Positions 1 to 15,000 of a DNA stretch of 64,000 bases are shown piece by piece. Positions within the stretch are counted from its first letter, which is position 1. Each line of letters opens with the position of its first letter. This DNA is from Allolobophora icterica (taxonomy: Eukaryota; Annelida; Clitellata; Crassiclitellata; Lumbricidae). The position numbers and the translations under genes were made by a program. Below the pieces are notes generated by a model. The model did no database searches. It was not told the origin of the DNA and worked only from the letters and a program-made list of their open reading frames with translations. The stretch spans positions 1 to 64,000 of the forward strand of contig CAUVYU010000004.1 of the NCBI GenBank assembly GCA_963556255.1, read 5' to 3'.

Positions 1-3000
1 GCAAATGATGCTAGGTTTTCATATCTGTGCTTGAAAAGTCTACATCTGCGAAACTGCCACAACGCGGCCACGGGAGGCGAAAAGTTGAAATTGGACAGTT
101 TCAACAGTGGACAGTTTGAATTGGTATGAGTAGATGTCGATGTTTTCGATGCTATATCGTGGTAGAGTCGTCTTAGTATCCATATCCGTTGAAAAATCGT
201 CTAAATCTGTCGCCGATTTGAAATGAGGGCAGAAAAGGGCTAAACATGAATAATGGCTGTAGTTTCTTTATTTACGGTGCGAAGTATGGCTTGTAGGTAC
301 GCAAAGTTCCGGATTTTTCGGCCCCTACACGAATCTGTAACTTAAAATGGAATCGGAGCGATTCGGTTTTGGGTCGCAGGCTCGAGCATATTTCCTACCT
401 TTTAAGCAGGGATTATGCCATGGCTCTGCGCATTTTTTTCGATGTCGCAAATTTCGATGTTTCTCGACGGAATATTGTAGGAAGTGATGCCCTGAGGTGA
501 TTTAAGTGAAAAAAAAGTCTTGATGAGACTTCAGTCATCAATGACGGTGGGTTTTGTGAAGAAACTTAAAATGGCCACAGTAGGAAATCGAATGGGAACT
601 AGTTGAGTTCTCGACGTCATATCCTGGCAAATGATGCTAGGTTTTCATATCTGTGCTTGAAAAGTCTACATCTGCGAAACTGCCAAAACGCGGCCACGGG
701 AGGCGAAAAGTTGAAATTGGACAGTTTCAACAGTGGACAGTTTGAATTGGTATGAGTAGATGTCGATGTTTTCGATGCTATATCGTGGTAGAGTCGTCTT
801 AGTATCCATATCCGTTGAAAAATCGTCTAAATCTGTCGCCGATTTGAAATGAGGGCAGAAAAGGGCTAAACATGAATAATGGCTGTAGTTTCTTTATTTA
901 CGGTGCGAAGTATGGCTTGTAGGTACGCAAAGTTCCGGATTTTCGGCCCCTACACGAATCTGTAACTTAAAATGGAATCGGAGCGATTCGGTTTTGGGTC
1001 GCAGGCTCGAGCATATTTCCTACCTTTTAAGCAGGGATTATGCCATGGCTCTGCGCATTTTTTTTCGATGTCGCAAATTTCGATGTTTCTCGACGGAATA
1101 TTGTAGGAAGTGATGCCCTGAGGTGATTTAAGTGAAAAAAAAGTCTTGATGAGACTTCAGTCATCAATGACGGTGGGTTTTGTGAAGAAACTTAAAATGG
1201 CCACAGTAGGAAATCGAATGGGAACTAGTTGAGTTCTCGACGTCATATCCTGGCAAATGATGCTAGGTTTTCATATCTGTGCTTGAAAAGTCTACATCTG
1301 CGAAACTGCCAAAACGCGGCCACGGGAGGCGAAAAGTTGAAATTGGACAGTTTCAACAGTGGACAGTTTGAATTGGTATGAGTAGATGTCGATGTTTTCG
1401 ATGCTATATCGTGGTAGAGTCGTCTTAGTATCCATATCCGTTGAAAAATCGTCTAAATCTGTCGCCGATTTGAAATGAGGGCAGAAAAGGGCTAAACATG
1501 AATAATGGCTGTAGTTTCTTTATTTACGGTGCGAAGTATGGCTTGTAGGTACGCAAAGTTCCGGATTTTTCGGCCCCTACACGAATCTGTAACTTAAAAT
1601 GGAATCGGAGCGATTCGGTTTTGGGTCGCAGGCTCGAGCATATTTCCTACCTTTTAAGCAGGGATTATGCCATGGCTCTGCGCATTTTTTTCGATGTCGC
1701 AAATTTCGATGTTTCTCGACGGAATATTGTAGGAAGTGATGCCCTGAGGTGATTTAAGTGAAAAAAAAGTCTTGATGAGACTTCAGTCATCAATGACGGT
1801 GGGTTTTGTGAAGAAACTTAAAATGGCCACAGTAGGAAATCGAATGGGAACTAGTTGAGTTCTCGACGTCATATCCTGGCAAATGATGCTAGGTTTTCAT
1901 ATCTGTGCTTGAAAAGTCTACATCTGCGAAACTGCCAAAACGCGGCCACGGGAGGCGAAAAGTTGAAATTGGACAGTTTCAACAGTGGACAGTTTGAATT
2001 GGTATGAGTAGATGTCGATGTTTTCGATGCTATATCGTGGTAGAGTCGTCTTAGTATCCATATCCGTTGAAAAATCGTCTAAATCTGTCGCCGATTTGAA
2101 ATGAGGGCAGAAAAGGGCTAAACATGAATAATGGCTGTAGTTTCTTTATTTACGGTGCGAAGTATGGCTTGTAGGTACGCAAAGTTCCGGATTTTTCGGC
2201 CCCTACACGAATCTGTAACTTAAAATGGAATCGGAGCGATTCGGTTTTGGGTCGCAGGCTCGAGCATATTTCCTACCTTTTAAGCAGGGATTATGCCATG
2301 GCTCTGCGCATTTTTTTCGATGTCGCAAATTTCGATGTTTCTCGACGGAATATTGTAGGAAGTGATGCCCTGAGGTGATTTAAGTGAAAAAAAAGTCTTG
2401 ATGAGACTTCAGTCATCAATGACGGTGGGTTTTGTGAAGAAACTTAAAATGGCCACAGTAGGAAATCGAATGGGAACTAGTTGAGTTCTCGACGTCATAT
2501 CCTGGCAAATGATGCTAGGTTTTCATATCTGTGCTTGAAAAGTCTACATCTGCGAAACTGCCAAAACGCGGCCACGGGAGGCGAAAAGTTGAAATTGGAC
2601 AGTTTCAACAGTGGACAGTTTGAATTGGTATGAGTAGATGTCGATGTTTTCGATGCTATATCGTGGTAGAGTCGTCTTAGTATCCATATCCGTTGAAAAA
2701 TCGTCTAAATCTGTCGCCGATTTGAAATGAGGGCAGAAAAGGGCTAAACATGAATAATGGCTGTAGTTTCTTTATTTACGGTGCGAAGTATGGCTTGTAG
2801 GTACGCAAAGTTCCGGATTTTTCGGCCCCTACACGAATCTGTAACTTAAAATGGAATCGGAGCGATTCGGTTTTGGGTCGCAGGCTCGAGCATATTTCCT
2901 ACCTTTTAAGCAGGGATTATGCCATGGCTCTGCGCATTTTTTTCGATGTCGCAAATTTCGATGTTTCTCGACGGAATATTGTAGGAAGTGATGCCCTGAG

Positions 3001-6000
3001 GTGATTTAAGTGAAAAAAAAGTCTTGATGAGACTTCAGTCATCAATGACGGTGGGTTTTGTGAAGAAACTTAAAATGGCCACAGTAGGAAATCGAATGGG
3101 AACTAGTTGAGTTCTCGACGTCATATCCTGGCAAATGATGCTAGGTTTTCATATCTGTGCTTGAAAAGTCTACATCTGCGAAACTGCCAAAACGCGGCCA
3201 CGGGAGGCGAAAAGTTGAAATTGGACAGTTTCAACAGTGGACAGTTTGAATTGGTATGAGTAGATGTCGATGTTTTCGATGCTATATCGTGGTAGAGTCG
3301 TCTTAGTATCCATATCCGTTGAAAAATCGTCTAAATCTGTCGCCGATTTGAAATGAGGGCAGAAAAGGGCTAAACATGAATAATGGCTGTAGTTTCTTTA
3401 TTTACGGTGCGAAGTATGGCTTGTAGGTACGCAAAGTTCCGGATTTTTCGGCCCCTACACGAATCTGTAACTTAAAATGGAATCGGAGCGATTCGGTTTT
3501 GGGTCGCAGGCTCGAGCATATTTCCTACCTTTTAAGCAGGGATTATGCCATGGCTCTGCGCATTTTTTTCGATGTCGCAAATTTCGATGTTTCTCGACGG
3601 AATATTGTAGGAAGTGATGCCCTGAGGTGATTTAAGTGAAAAAAAAGTCTTGATGAGACTTCAGTCATCAATGACGGTGGGTTTTGTGAAGAAACTTAAA
3701 ATGGCCACAGTAGGAAATCGAATGGGAACTAGTTGAGTTCTCGACGTCATATCCTGGCAAATGATGCTAGGTTTTCATATCTGTGCTTGAAAAGTCTACA
3801 TCTGCGAAACTGCCAAAACGCGGCCACGGGAGGCGAAAAGTTGAAATTGGACAGTTTCAACAGTGGACAGTTTGAATTGGTATGAGTAGATGTCGATGTT
3901 TTCGATGCTATATCGTGGTAGAGTCGTCTTAGTATCCATATCCGTTGAAAAATCGTCTAAATCTGTCGCCGATTTGAAATGAGGGCAGAAAAGGGCTAAA
4001 CATGAATAATGGCTGTAGTTTCTTTATTTACGGTGCGAAGTATGGCTTGTAGGTACGCAAAGTTCCGGATTTTTCGGCCCCTACACGAATCTGTAACTTA
4101 AAATGGAATCGGAGCGATTCGGTTTTGGGTCGCAGGCTCGAGCATATTTCCTACCTTTTAAGCAGGGATTATGCCATGGCTCTGCGCATTTTTTTCGATG
4201 TCGCAAATTTCGATGTTTCTCGACGGAATATTGTAGGAAGTGATGCCCTGAGGTGATTTAAGTGAAAAAAAAGTCTTGATGAGACTTCAGTCATCAATGA
4301 CGGTGGGTTTTGTGAAGAAACTTAAAATGGCCACAGTAGGAAATCGAATGGGAACTAGTTGAGTTCTCGACGTCATATCCTGGCAAATGATGCTAGGTTT
4401 TCATATCTGTGCTTGAAAAGTCTACATCTGCGAAACTGCCAAAACGCGGCCACGGGAGGCGAAAAGTTGAAATTGGACAGTTTCAACAGTGGACAGTTTG
4501 AATTGGTATGAGTAGATGTCGATGTTTTCGATGCTATATCGTGGTAGAGTCGTCTTAGTATCCATATCCGTTGAAAAATCGTCTAAATCTGTCGCCGATT
4601 TGAAATGAGGGCAGAAAAGGGCTAAACATGAATAATGGCTGTAGTTTCTTTATTTACGGTGCGAAGTATGGCTTGTAGGTACGCAAAGTTCCGGATTTTT
4701 CGGCCCCTACACGAATCTGTAACTTAAAATGGAATCGGAGCGATTCGGTTTTGGGTCGCAGGCTCGAGCATATTTCCTACCTTTTAAGCAGGGATTATGC
4801 CATGGCTCTGCGCATTTTTTTCGATGTCGCAAATTTCGATGTTTCTCGACGGAATATTGTAGGAAGTGATGCCCTGAGGTGATTTAAGTGAAAAAAAAGT
4901 CTTGATGAGACTTCAGTCATCAATGACGGTGGGTTTTGTGAAGAAACTTAAAATGGCCACAGTAGGAAATCGAATGGGAACTAGTTGAGTTCTCGACGTC
5001 ATATCCTGGCAAATGATGCTAGGTTTTCATATCTGTGCTTGAAAAGTCTACATCTGCGAAACTGCCAAAACGCGGCCACGGGAGGCGAAAAGTTGAAATT
5101 GGACAGTTTCAACAGTGGACAGTTTGAATTGGTATGAGTAGATGTCGATGTTTTCGATGCTATATCGTGGTAGAGTCGTCTTAGTATCCATATCCGTTGA
5201 AAAATCGTCTAAATCTGTCGCCGATTTGAAATGAGGGCAGAAAAGGGCTAAACATGAATAATGGCTGTAGTTTCTTTATTTACGGTGCGAAGTATGGCTT
5301 GTAGGTACGCAAAGTTCCGGATTTTTCGGCCCCTACACGAATCTGTAACTTAAAATGGAATCGGAGCGATTCGGTTTTGGGTCGCAGGCTCGAGCATATT
5401 TCCTACCTTTTAAGCAGGGATTATGCCATGGCTCTGCGCATTTTTTTCGATGTCGCAAATTTCGATGTTTCTCGACGGAATATTGTAGGAAGTGATGCCC
5501 TGAGGTGATTTAAGTGAAAAAAAAGTCTTGATGAGACTTCAGTCATCAATGACGGTGGGTTTTGTGAAGAAACTTAAAATGGCCACAGTAGGAAATCGAA
5601 TGGGAACTAGTTGAGTTCTCGACGTCATATCCTGGCAAATGATGCTAGGTTTTCATATCTGTGCTTGAAAAGTCTACATCTGCGAAACTGCCAAAACGCG
5701 GCCACGGGAGGCGAAAAGTTGAAATTGGACAGTTTCAACAGTGGACAGTTTGAATTGGTATGAGTAGATGTCGATGTTTTCGATGCTATATCGTGGTAGA
5801 GTCGTCTTAGTATCCATATCCGTTGAAAAATCGTCTAAATCTGTCGCCGATTTGAAATGAGGGCAGAAAAGGGCTAAACATGAATAATGGCTGTAGTTTC
5901 TTTATTTACGGTGCGAAGTATGGCTTGTAGGTACGCAAAGTTCCGGATTTTTCGGCCCCTACACGAATCTGTAACTTAAAATGGAATCGGAGCGATTCGG

Positions 6001-9000
6001 TTTTGGGTCGCAGGCTCGAGCATATTTCCTACCTTTTAAGCAGGGATTATGCCATGGCTCTGCGCATTTTTTTCGATGTCGCAAATTTCGATGTTTCTCG
6101 ACGGAATATTGTAGGAAGTGATGCCCTGAGGTGATTTAAGTGAAAAAAAAGTCTTGATGAGACTTCAGTCATCAATGACGGTGGGTTTTGTGAAGAAACT
6201 TAAAATGGCCACAGTAGGAAATCGAATGGGAACTAGTTGAGTTCTCGACGTCATATCCTGGCAAATGATGCTAGGTTTTCATATCTGTGCTTGAAAAGTC
6301 TACATCTGCGAAACTGCCAAAACGCGGCCACGGGAGGCGAAAAGTTGAAATTGGACAGTTTCAACAGTGGACAGTTTGAATTGGTATGAGTAGATGTCGA
6401 TGTTTTCGATGCTATATCGTGGTAGAGTCGTCTTAGTATCCATATCCGTTGAAAAATCGTCTAAATCTGTCGCCGATTTGAAATGAGGGCAGAAAAGGGC
6501 TAAACATGAATAATGGCTGTAGTTTCTTTATTTACGGTGCGAAGTATGGCTTGTAGGTACGCAAAGTTCCGGATTTTTCGGCCCCTACACGAATCTGTAA
6601 CTTAAAATGGAATCGGAGCGATTCGGTTTTGGGTCGCAGGCTCGAGCATATTTCCTACCTTTTAAGCAGGGATTATGCCATGGCTCTGCGCATTTTTTTC
6701 GATGTCGCAAATTTCGATGTTTCTCGACGGAATATTGTAGGAAGTGATGCCCTGAGGTGATTTAAGTGAAAAAAAAGTCTTGATGAGACTTCAGTCATCA
6801 ATGACGGTGGGTTTTGTGAAGAAACTTAAAATGGCCACAGTAGGAAATCGAATGGGAACTAGTTGAGTTCTCGACGTCATATCCTGGCAAATGATGCTAG
6901 GTTTTCATATCTGTGCTTGAAAAGTCTACATCTGCGAAACTGCCAAAACGCGGCCACGGGAGGCGAAAAGTTGAAATTGGACAGTTTCAACAGTGGACAG
7001 TTTGAATTGGTATGAGTAGATGTCGATGTTTTCGATGCTATATCGTGGTAGAGTCGTCTTAGTATCCATATCCGTTGAAAAATCGTCTAAATCTGTCGCC
7101 GATTTGAAATGAGGGCAGAAAAGGGCTAAACATGAATAATGGCTGTAGTTTCTTTATTTACGGTGCGAAGTATGGCTTGTAGGTACGCAAAGTTCCGGAT
7201 TTTTCGGCCCCTACACGAATCTGTAACTTAAAATGGAATCGGAGCGATTCGGTTTTGGGTCGCAGGCTCGAGCATATTTCCTACCTTTTAAGCAGGGATT
7301 ATGCCATGGCTCTGCGCATTTTTTTCGATGTCGCAAATTTCGATGTTTCTCGACGGAATATTGTAGGAAGTGATGCCCTGAGGTGATTTAAGTGAAAAAA
7401 AAGTCTTGATGAGACTTCAGTCATCAATGACGGTGGGTTTTGTGAAGAAACTTAAAATGGCCACAGTAGGAAATCGAATGGGAACTAGTTGAGTTCTCGA
7501 CGTCATATCCTGGCAAATGATGCTAGGTTTTCATATCTGTGCTTGAAAAGTCTACATCTGCGAAACTGCCAAAACGCGGCCACGGGAGGCGAAAAGTTGA
7601 AATTGGACAGTTTCAACAGTGGACAGTTTGAATTGGTATGAGTAGATGTCGATGTTTTCGATGCTATATCGTGGTAGAGTCGTCTTAGTATCCATATCCG
7701 TTGTAAAATCGTCTAAATCTGTCGCCGATTTGAAATGAGGGCAGAAAAGGGCTAAACATGAATAATGGCTGTAGTTTCTTTATTTACGGTGCGAAGTATG
7801 GCTTGTAGGTACGCAAAGTTCCGGATTTTTCGGCCCCTACACGAATCTGTAACTTAAAATGGAATCGGAGCGATTCGGTTTTGGGTCGCAGGCTCGAGCA
7901 TATTTCCTACCTTTTAAGCAGGGATTATGCCATGGCTCTGCGCATTTTTTTTCGTAGGAAGTGATGCCCTGAGGTGATTTAAGTGAAAAAAAAGTCTTGA
8001 TGAGACTTCAGTCATCAATGACGGTGGGTTTTGTGAAGAAACTTAAAATGGCCACAGTAGGAAATCGAATGGGAACTAGTTGAGTTCTCGACGTCATATC
8101 CTGGCAAATGATGCTAGGTTTTCATATCTGTGCTTGAAAAGTCTACATCTGCGAAACTGCCAAAACGCGGCCACGGGAGGCGAAAAGTTGACATTGGACA
8201 GTTTCAACAGTGGACAGTTTGAATTGGTATGAGTAGATGTCGATGTTTTCGATGCTATATCGTGGTAGAGTCGTCTTAGTATCCATATCCGTTGAAAAAT
8301 CGTCTAAATCTGTCGCCGATTTGAAATGAGGGCAGAAAAGGGCTAAACATGAATAATGGCTGTAGTTTCTTTATTTACGGTGCGAAGTATGGCTTGTAGG
8401 TACGCAAAGTTCCGGATTTTTCGGCCCCTACACGAATCTGTAACTTAAAATGGAATCGGAGCGATTCGGTTTTGGGTCGCAGGCTCGAGCATATTTCCTA
8501 CCTTTTAAGCAGGGATTATGCCATGGCTCTGCGCATTTTTTTCGATGTCGCAAATTTCGATGTTTCTCGACGGAATATTGTAGGAAGTGATGCCCTGAGG
8601 TGATTTAAGTGAAAAAAAAGTCTTGATGAGACTTCAGTCATCAATGACGGTGGGTTTTGTGAAGAAACTTAAAATGGCCACAGTAGGAAATCGAATGGGA
8701 ACTAGTTGAGTTCTCGACGTCATATCCTGGCAAATGATGCTAGGTTTTCATATCTGTGCTTGAAAAGTCTACATCTGCGAAACTGCCAAAACGCGGCCAC
8801 GGGAGGCGAAAAGTTGAAATTGGACAGTTTCAACAGTGGACAGTTTGAATTGGTATGAGTAGATGTCGATGTTTTCGATGCTATATCGTGGTAGAGTCGT
8901 CTTAGTATCCATATCCGTTGAAAAATCGTCTAAATCTGTCGCCGATTTGAAATGAGGGCAGAAAAGGGCTAAACATGAATAATGGCTGTAGTTTCTTTAT

Positions 9001-12000
9001 TTACGGTGCGAAGTATGGCTTGTAGGTACGCAAAGTTCCGGATTTTTCGGCCCCTACACGAATCTGTAACTTAAAATGGAATCGGAGCGATTCGGTTTTG
9101 GGTCGCAGGCTCGAGCATATTTCCTACCTTTTAAGCAGGGATTATGCCATGGCTCTGCGCATTTTTTTCGATGTCGCAAATTTCGATGTTTCTCGACGGA
9201 ATATTGTAGGAAGTGATGCCCTGAGGTGATTTAAGTGAAAAAAAAGTCTTGATGAGACTTCAGTCATCAATGACGGTGGGTTTTGTGAAGAAACTTAAAA
9301 TGGCCACAGTAGGAAATCGAATGGGAACTAGTTGAGTTCTCGACGTCATATCCTGGCAAATGATGCTAGGTTTTCATATCTGTGCTTGAAAAGTCTACAT
9401 CTGCGAAACTGCCAAAACGCGGCCACGGGAGGCGAAAAGTTGAAATTGGACAGTTTCAACAGTGGACAGTTTGAATTGGTATGAGTAGATGTCGATGTTT
9501 TCGATGCTATATCGTGGTAGAGTCGTCTTAGTATCCATATCCGTTGAAAAATCGTCTAAATCTGTCGCCGATTTGAAATGAGGGCAGAAAAGGGCTAAAC
9601 ATGAATAATGGCTGTAGTTTCTTTATTTACGGTGCGAAGTATGGCTTGTAGGTACGCAAAGTTCCGGATTTTTCGGCCCCTACACGAATCTGTAACTTAA
9701 AATGGAATCGGAGCGATTCGGTTTTGGGTCGCAGGCTCGAGCATATTTCCTACCTTTTAAGCAGGGATTATGCCATGGCTCTGCGCATTTTTTTCGATGT
9801 CGCAAATTTCGATGTTTCTCGACGGAATATTGTAGGAAGTGATGCCCTGAGGTGATTTAAGTGAAAAAAAAGTCTTGATGAGACTTCAGTCATCAATGAC
9901 GGTGGGTTTTGTGAAGAAACTTAAAATGGCCACAGTAGGAAATCGAATGGGAACTAGTTGAGTTCTCGACGTCATATCCTGGCAAATGATGCTAGGTTTT
10001 CATATCTGTGCTTGAAAAGTCTACATCTGCGAAACTGCCAAAACGCGGCCACGGGAGGCGAAAAGTTGAAATTGGACAGTTTCAACAGTGGACAGTTTGA
10101 ATTGGTATGAGTAGATGTCGATGTTTTCGATGCTATATCGTGGTAGAGTCGTCTTAGTATCCATATCCGTTGAAAAATCGTCTAAATCTGTCGCCGATTT
10201 GAAATGAGGGCAGAAAAGGGCTAAACATGAATAATGGCTGTAGTTTCTTTATTTACGGTGCGAAGTATGGCTTGTAGGTACGCAAAGTTCCGGATTTTTC
10301 GGCCCCTACACGAATCTGTAACTTAAAATGGAATCGGAGCGATTCGGTTTTGGGTCGCAGGCTCGAGCATATTTCCTACCTTTTAAGCAGGGATTATGCC
10401 ATGGCTCTGCGCATTTTTTTCGATGTCGCAAATTTCGATGTTTCTCGACGGAATATTGTAGGAAGTGATGCCCTGAGGTGATTTAAGTGAAAAAAAAGTC
10501 TTGATGAGACTTCAGTCATCAATGACGGTGGGTTTTGTGAAGAAACTTAAAATGGCCACAGTAGGAAATCGAATGGGAACTAGTTGAGTTCTCGACGTCA
10601 TATCCTGGCAAATGATGCTAGGTTTTCATATCTGTGCTTGAAAAGTCTACATCTGCGAAACTGCCAAAACGCGGCCACGGGAGGCGAAAAGTTGAAATTG
10701 GACAGTTTCAACAGTGGACAGTTTGAATTGGTATGAGTAGATGTCGATGTTTTCGATGCTATATCGTGGTAGAGTCGTCTTAGTATCCATATCCGTTGAA
10801 AAATCGTCTAAATCTGTCGCCGATTTGAAATGAGGGCAGAAAAGGGCTAAACATGAATAATGGCTGTAGTTTCTTTATTTACGGTGCGAAGTATGGCTTG
10901 TAGGTACGCAAAGTTCCGGATTTTTCGGCCCCTACACGAATCTGTAACTTAAAATGGAATCGGAGCGATTCGGTTTTGGGTCGCAGGCTCGAGCATATTT
11001 CCTACCTTTTAAGCAGGGATTATGCCATGGCTCTGCGCATTTTTTTCGATGTCGCAAATTTCGATGTTTCTCGACGGAATATTGTAGGAAGTGATGCCCT
11101 GAGGTGATTTAAGTGAAAAAAAAGTCTTGATGAGACTTCAGTCATCAATGACGGTGGGTTTTGTGAAGAAACTTAAAATGGCCACAGTAGGAAATCGAAT
11201 GGGAACTAGTTGAGTTCTCGACGTCATATCCTGGCAAATGATGCTAGGTTTTCATATCTGTGCTTGAAAAGTCTACATCTGCGAAACTGCCAAAACGCGG
11301 CCACGGGAGGCGAAAAGTTGAAATTGGACAGTTTCAACAGTGGACAGTTTGAATTGGTATGAGTAGATGTCGATGTTTTCGATGCTATATCGTGGTAGAG
11401 TCGTCTTAGTATCCATATCCGTTGAAAAATCGTCTAAATCTGTCGCCGATTTGAAATGAGGGCAGAAAAGGGCTAAACATGAATAATGGCTGTAGTTTCT
11501 TTATTTACGGTGCGAAGTATGGCTTGTAGGTACGCAAAGTTCCGGATTTTTCGGCCCCTACACGAATCTGTAACTTAAAATGGAATCGGAGCGATTCGGT
11601 TTTGGGTCGCAGGCTCGAGCATATTTCCTACCTTTTAAGCAGGGATTATGCCATGGCTCTGCGCATTTTTTTCGTAGGAAGTGATGCCCTGAGGTGATTT
11701 AAGTGAAAAAAAAGTCTTGATGAGACTTCAGTCATCAATGACGGTGGGTTTTGTGAAGAAACTTAAAATGGCCACAGTAGGAAATCGAATGGGAACTAGT
11801 TGAGTTCTCGACGTCATATCCTGGCAAATGATGCTAGGTTTTCATATCTGTGCTTGAAAAGTCTACATCTGCGAAACTGCCAAAACGCGGCCACGGGAGG
11901 CGAAAAGTTGAAATTGGACAGTTTCAACAGTGGACAGTTTGAATTGGTATGAGTAGATGTCGATGTTTTCGATGCTATATCGTGGTAGAGTCGTCTTAGT

Positions 12001-15000
12001 ATCCATATCCGTTGAAAAATCGTCTAAATCTGTCGCCGATTTGAAATGAGGGCAGAAAAGGGCTAAACATGAATAATGGCTGTAGTTTCTTTATTTACGG
12101 TGCGAAGTATGGCTTGTAGGTACGCAAAGTTCCGGATTTTTCGGCCCCTACACGAATCTGTAACTTAAAATGGAATCGGAGCGATTCGGTTTTGGGTCGC
12201 AGGCTCGAGCATATTTCCTACCTTTTAAGCAGGGATTATGCCATGGCTCTGCGCATTTTTTTCGATGTCGCAAATTTCGATGTTTCTCGACGGAATATTG
12301 TAGGAAGTGATGCCCTGAGGTGATTTAAGTGAAAAAAAAGTCTTGATGAGACTTCAGTCATCAATGACGGTGGGTTTTGTGAAGAAACTTAAAATGGCCA
12401 CAGTAGGAAATCGAATGGGAACTAGTTGAGTTCTCGACGTCATATCCTGGCAAATGATGCTAGGTTTTCATATCTGTGCTTGAAAAGTCTACATCTGCGA
12501 AACTGCCAAAACGCGGCCACGGGAGGCGAAAAGTTGAAATTGGACAGTTTCAACAGTGGACAGTTTGAATTGGTATGAGTAGATGTCGATGTTTTCGATG
12601 CTATATCGTGGTAGAGTCGTCTTAGTATCCATATCCGTTGAAAAATCGTCTAAATCTGTCGCCGATTTGAAATGAGGGCAGAAAAGGGCTAAACATGAAT
12701 AATGGCTGTAGTTTCTTTATTTACGGTGCGAAGTATGGCTTGTAGGTACGCAAAGTTCCGGATTTTTCGGCCCCTACACGAATCTGTAACTTAAAATGGA
12801 ATCGGAGCGATTCGGTTTTGGGTCGCAGGCTCGAGCATATTTCCTACCTTTTAAGCAGGGATTATGCCATGGCTCTGCGCATTTTTTTCGATGTCGCAAA
12901 TTTCGATGTTTCTCGACGGAATATTGTAGGAAGTGATGCCCTGAGGTGATTTAAGTGAAAAAAAAGTCTTGATGAGACTTCAGTCATCAATGACGGTGGG
13001 TTTTGTGAAGAAACTTAAAATGGCCACAGTAGGAAATCGAATGGGAACTAGTTGAGTTCTCGACGTCATATCCTGGCAAATGATGCTAGGTTTTCATATC
13101 TGTGCTTGAAAAGTCTACATCTGCGAAACTGCCAAAACGCGGCCACGGGAGGCGAAAAGTTGAAATTGGACAGTTTCAACAGTGGACAGTTTGAATTGGT
13201 ATGAGTAGATGTCGATGTTTTCGATGCTATATCGTGGTAGAGTCGTCTTAGTATCCATATCCGTTGAAAAATCGTCTAAATCTGTCGCCGATTTGAAATG
13301 AGGGCAGAAAAGGGCTAAACATGAATAATGGCTGTAGTTTCTTTATTTACGGTGCGAAGTATGGCTTGTAGGTACGCAAAGTTCCGGATTTTTCGGCCCC
13401 TACACGAATCTGTAACTTAAAATGGAATCGGAGCGATTCGGTTTTGGGTCGCAGGCTCGAGCATATTTCCTACCTTTTAAGCAGGGATTATGCCATGGCT
13501 CTGCGCATTTTTTTCGATGTCGCAAATTTCGATGTTTCTCGACGGAATATTGTAGGAAGTGATGCCCTGAGGTGATTTAAGTGAAAAAAAAGTCTTGATG
13601 AGACTTCAGTCATCAATGACGGTGGGTTTTGTGAAGAAACTTAAAATGGCCACAGTAGGAAATCGAATGGGAACTAGTTGAGTTCTCGACGTCATATCCT
13701 GGCAAATGATGCTAGGTTTTCATATCTGTGCTTGAAAAGTCTACATCTGCGAAACTGCCAAAACGCGGCCACGGGAGGCGAAAAGTTGAAATTGGACAGT
13801 TTCAACAGTGGACAGTTTGAATTGGTATGAGTAGATGTCGATGTTTTCGATGCTATATCGTGGTAGAGTCGTCTTAGTATCCATATCCGTTGAAAAATCG
13901 TCTAAATCTGTCGCCGATTTGAAATGAGGGCAGAAAAGGGCTAAACATGAATAATGGCTGTAGTTTCTTTATTTACGGTGCGAAGTATGGCTTGTAGGTA
14001 CGCAAAGTTCCGGATTTTTCGGCCCCTACACGAATCTGTAACTTAAAATGGAATCGGAGCGATTCGGTTTTGGGTCGCAGGCTCGAGCATATTTCCTACC
14101 TTTTAAGCAGGGATTATGCCATGGCTCTGCGCATTTTTTTCGATGTCGCAAATTTCGATGTTTCTCGACGGAATATTGTAGGAAGTGATGCCCTGAGGTG
14201 ATTTAAGTGAAAAAAAAGTCTTGATGAGACTTCAGTCATCAATGACGGTGGGTTTTGTGAAGAAACTTAAAATGGCCACAGTAGGAAATCGAATGGGAAC
14301 TAGTTGAGTTCTCGACGTCATATCCTGGCAAATGATGCTAGGTTTTCATATCTGTGCTTGAAAAGTCTACATCTGCGAAACTGCCAAAACGCGGCCACGG
14401 GAGGCGAAAAGTTGAAATTGGACAGTTTCAACAGTGGACAGTTTGAATTGGTATGAGTAGATGTCGATGTTTTCGATGCTATATCGTGGTAGAGTCGTCT
14501 TAGTATCCATATCCGTTGAAAAATCGTCTAAATCTGTCGCCGATTTGAAATGAGGGCAGAAAAGGGCTAAACATGAATAATGGCTGTAGTTTCTTTATTT
14601 ACGGTGCGAAGTATGGCTTGTAGGTACGCAAAGTTCCGGATTTTTCGGCCCCTACACGAATCTGTAACTTAAAATGGAATCGGAGCGATTCGGTTTTGGG
14701 TCGCAGGCTCGAGCATATTTCCTACCTTTTAAGCAGGGATTATGCCATGGCTCTGCGCATTTTTTTCGATGTCGCAAATTTCGATGTTTCTCGACGGAAT
14801 ATTGTAGGAAGTGATGCCCTGAGGTGATTTAAGTGAAAAAAAAGTCTTGATGAGACTTCAGTCATCAATGACGGTGGGTTTTGTGAAGAAACTTAAAATG
14901 GCCACAGTAGGAAATCGAATGGGAACTAGTTGAGTTCTCGACGTCATATCCTGGCAAATGATGCTAGGTTTTCATATCTGTGCTTGAAAAGTCTACATCT

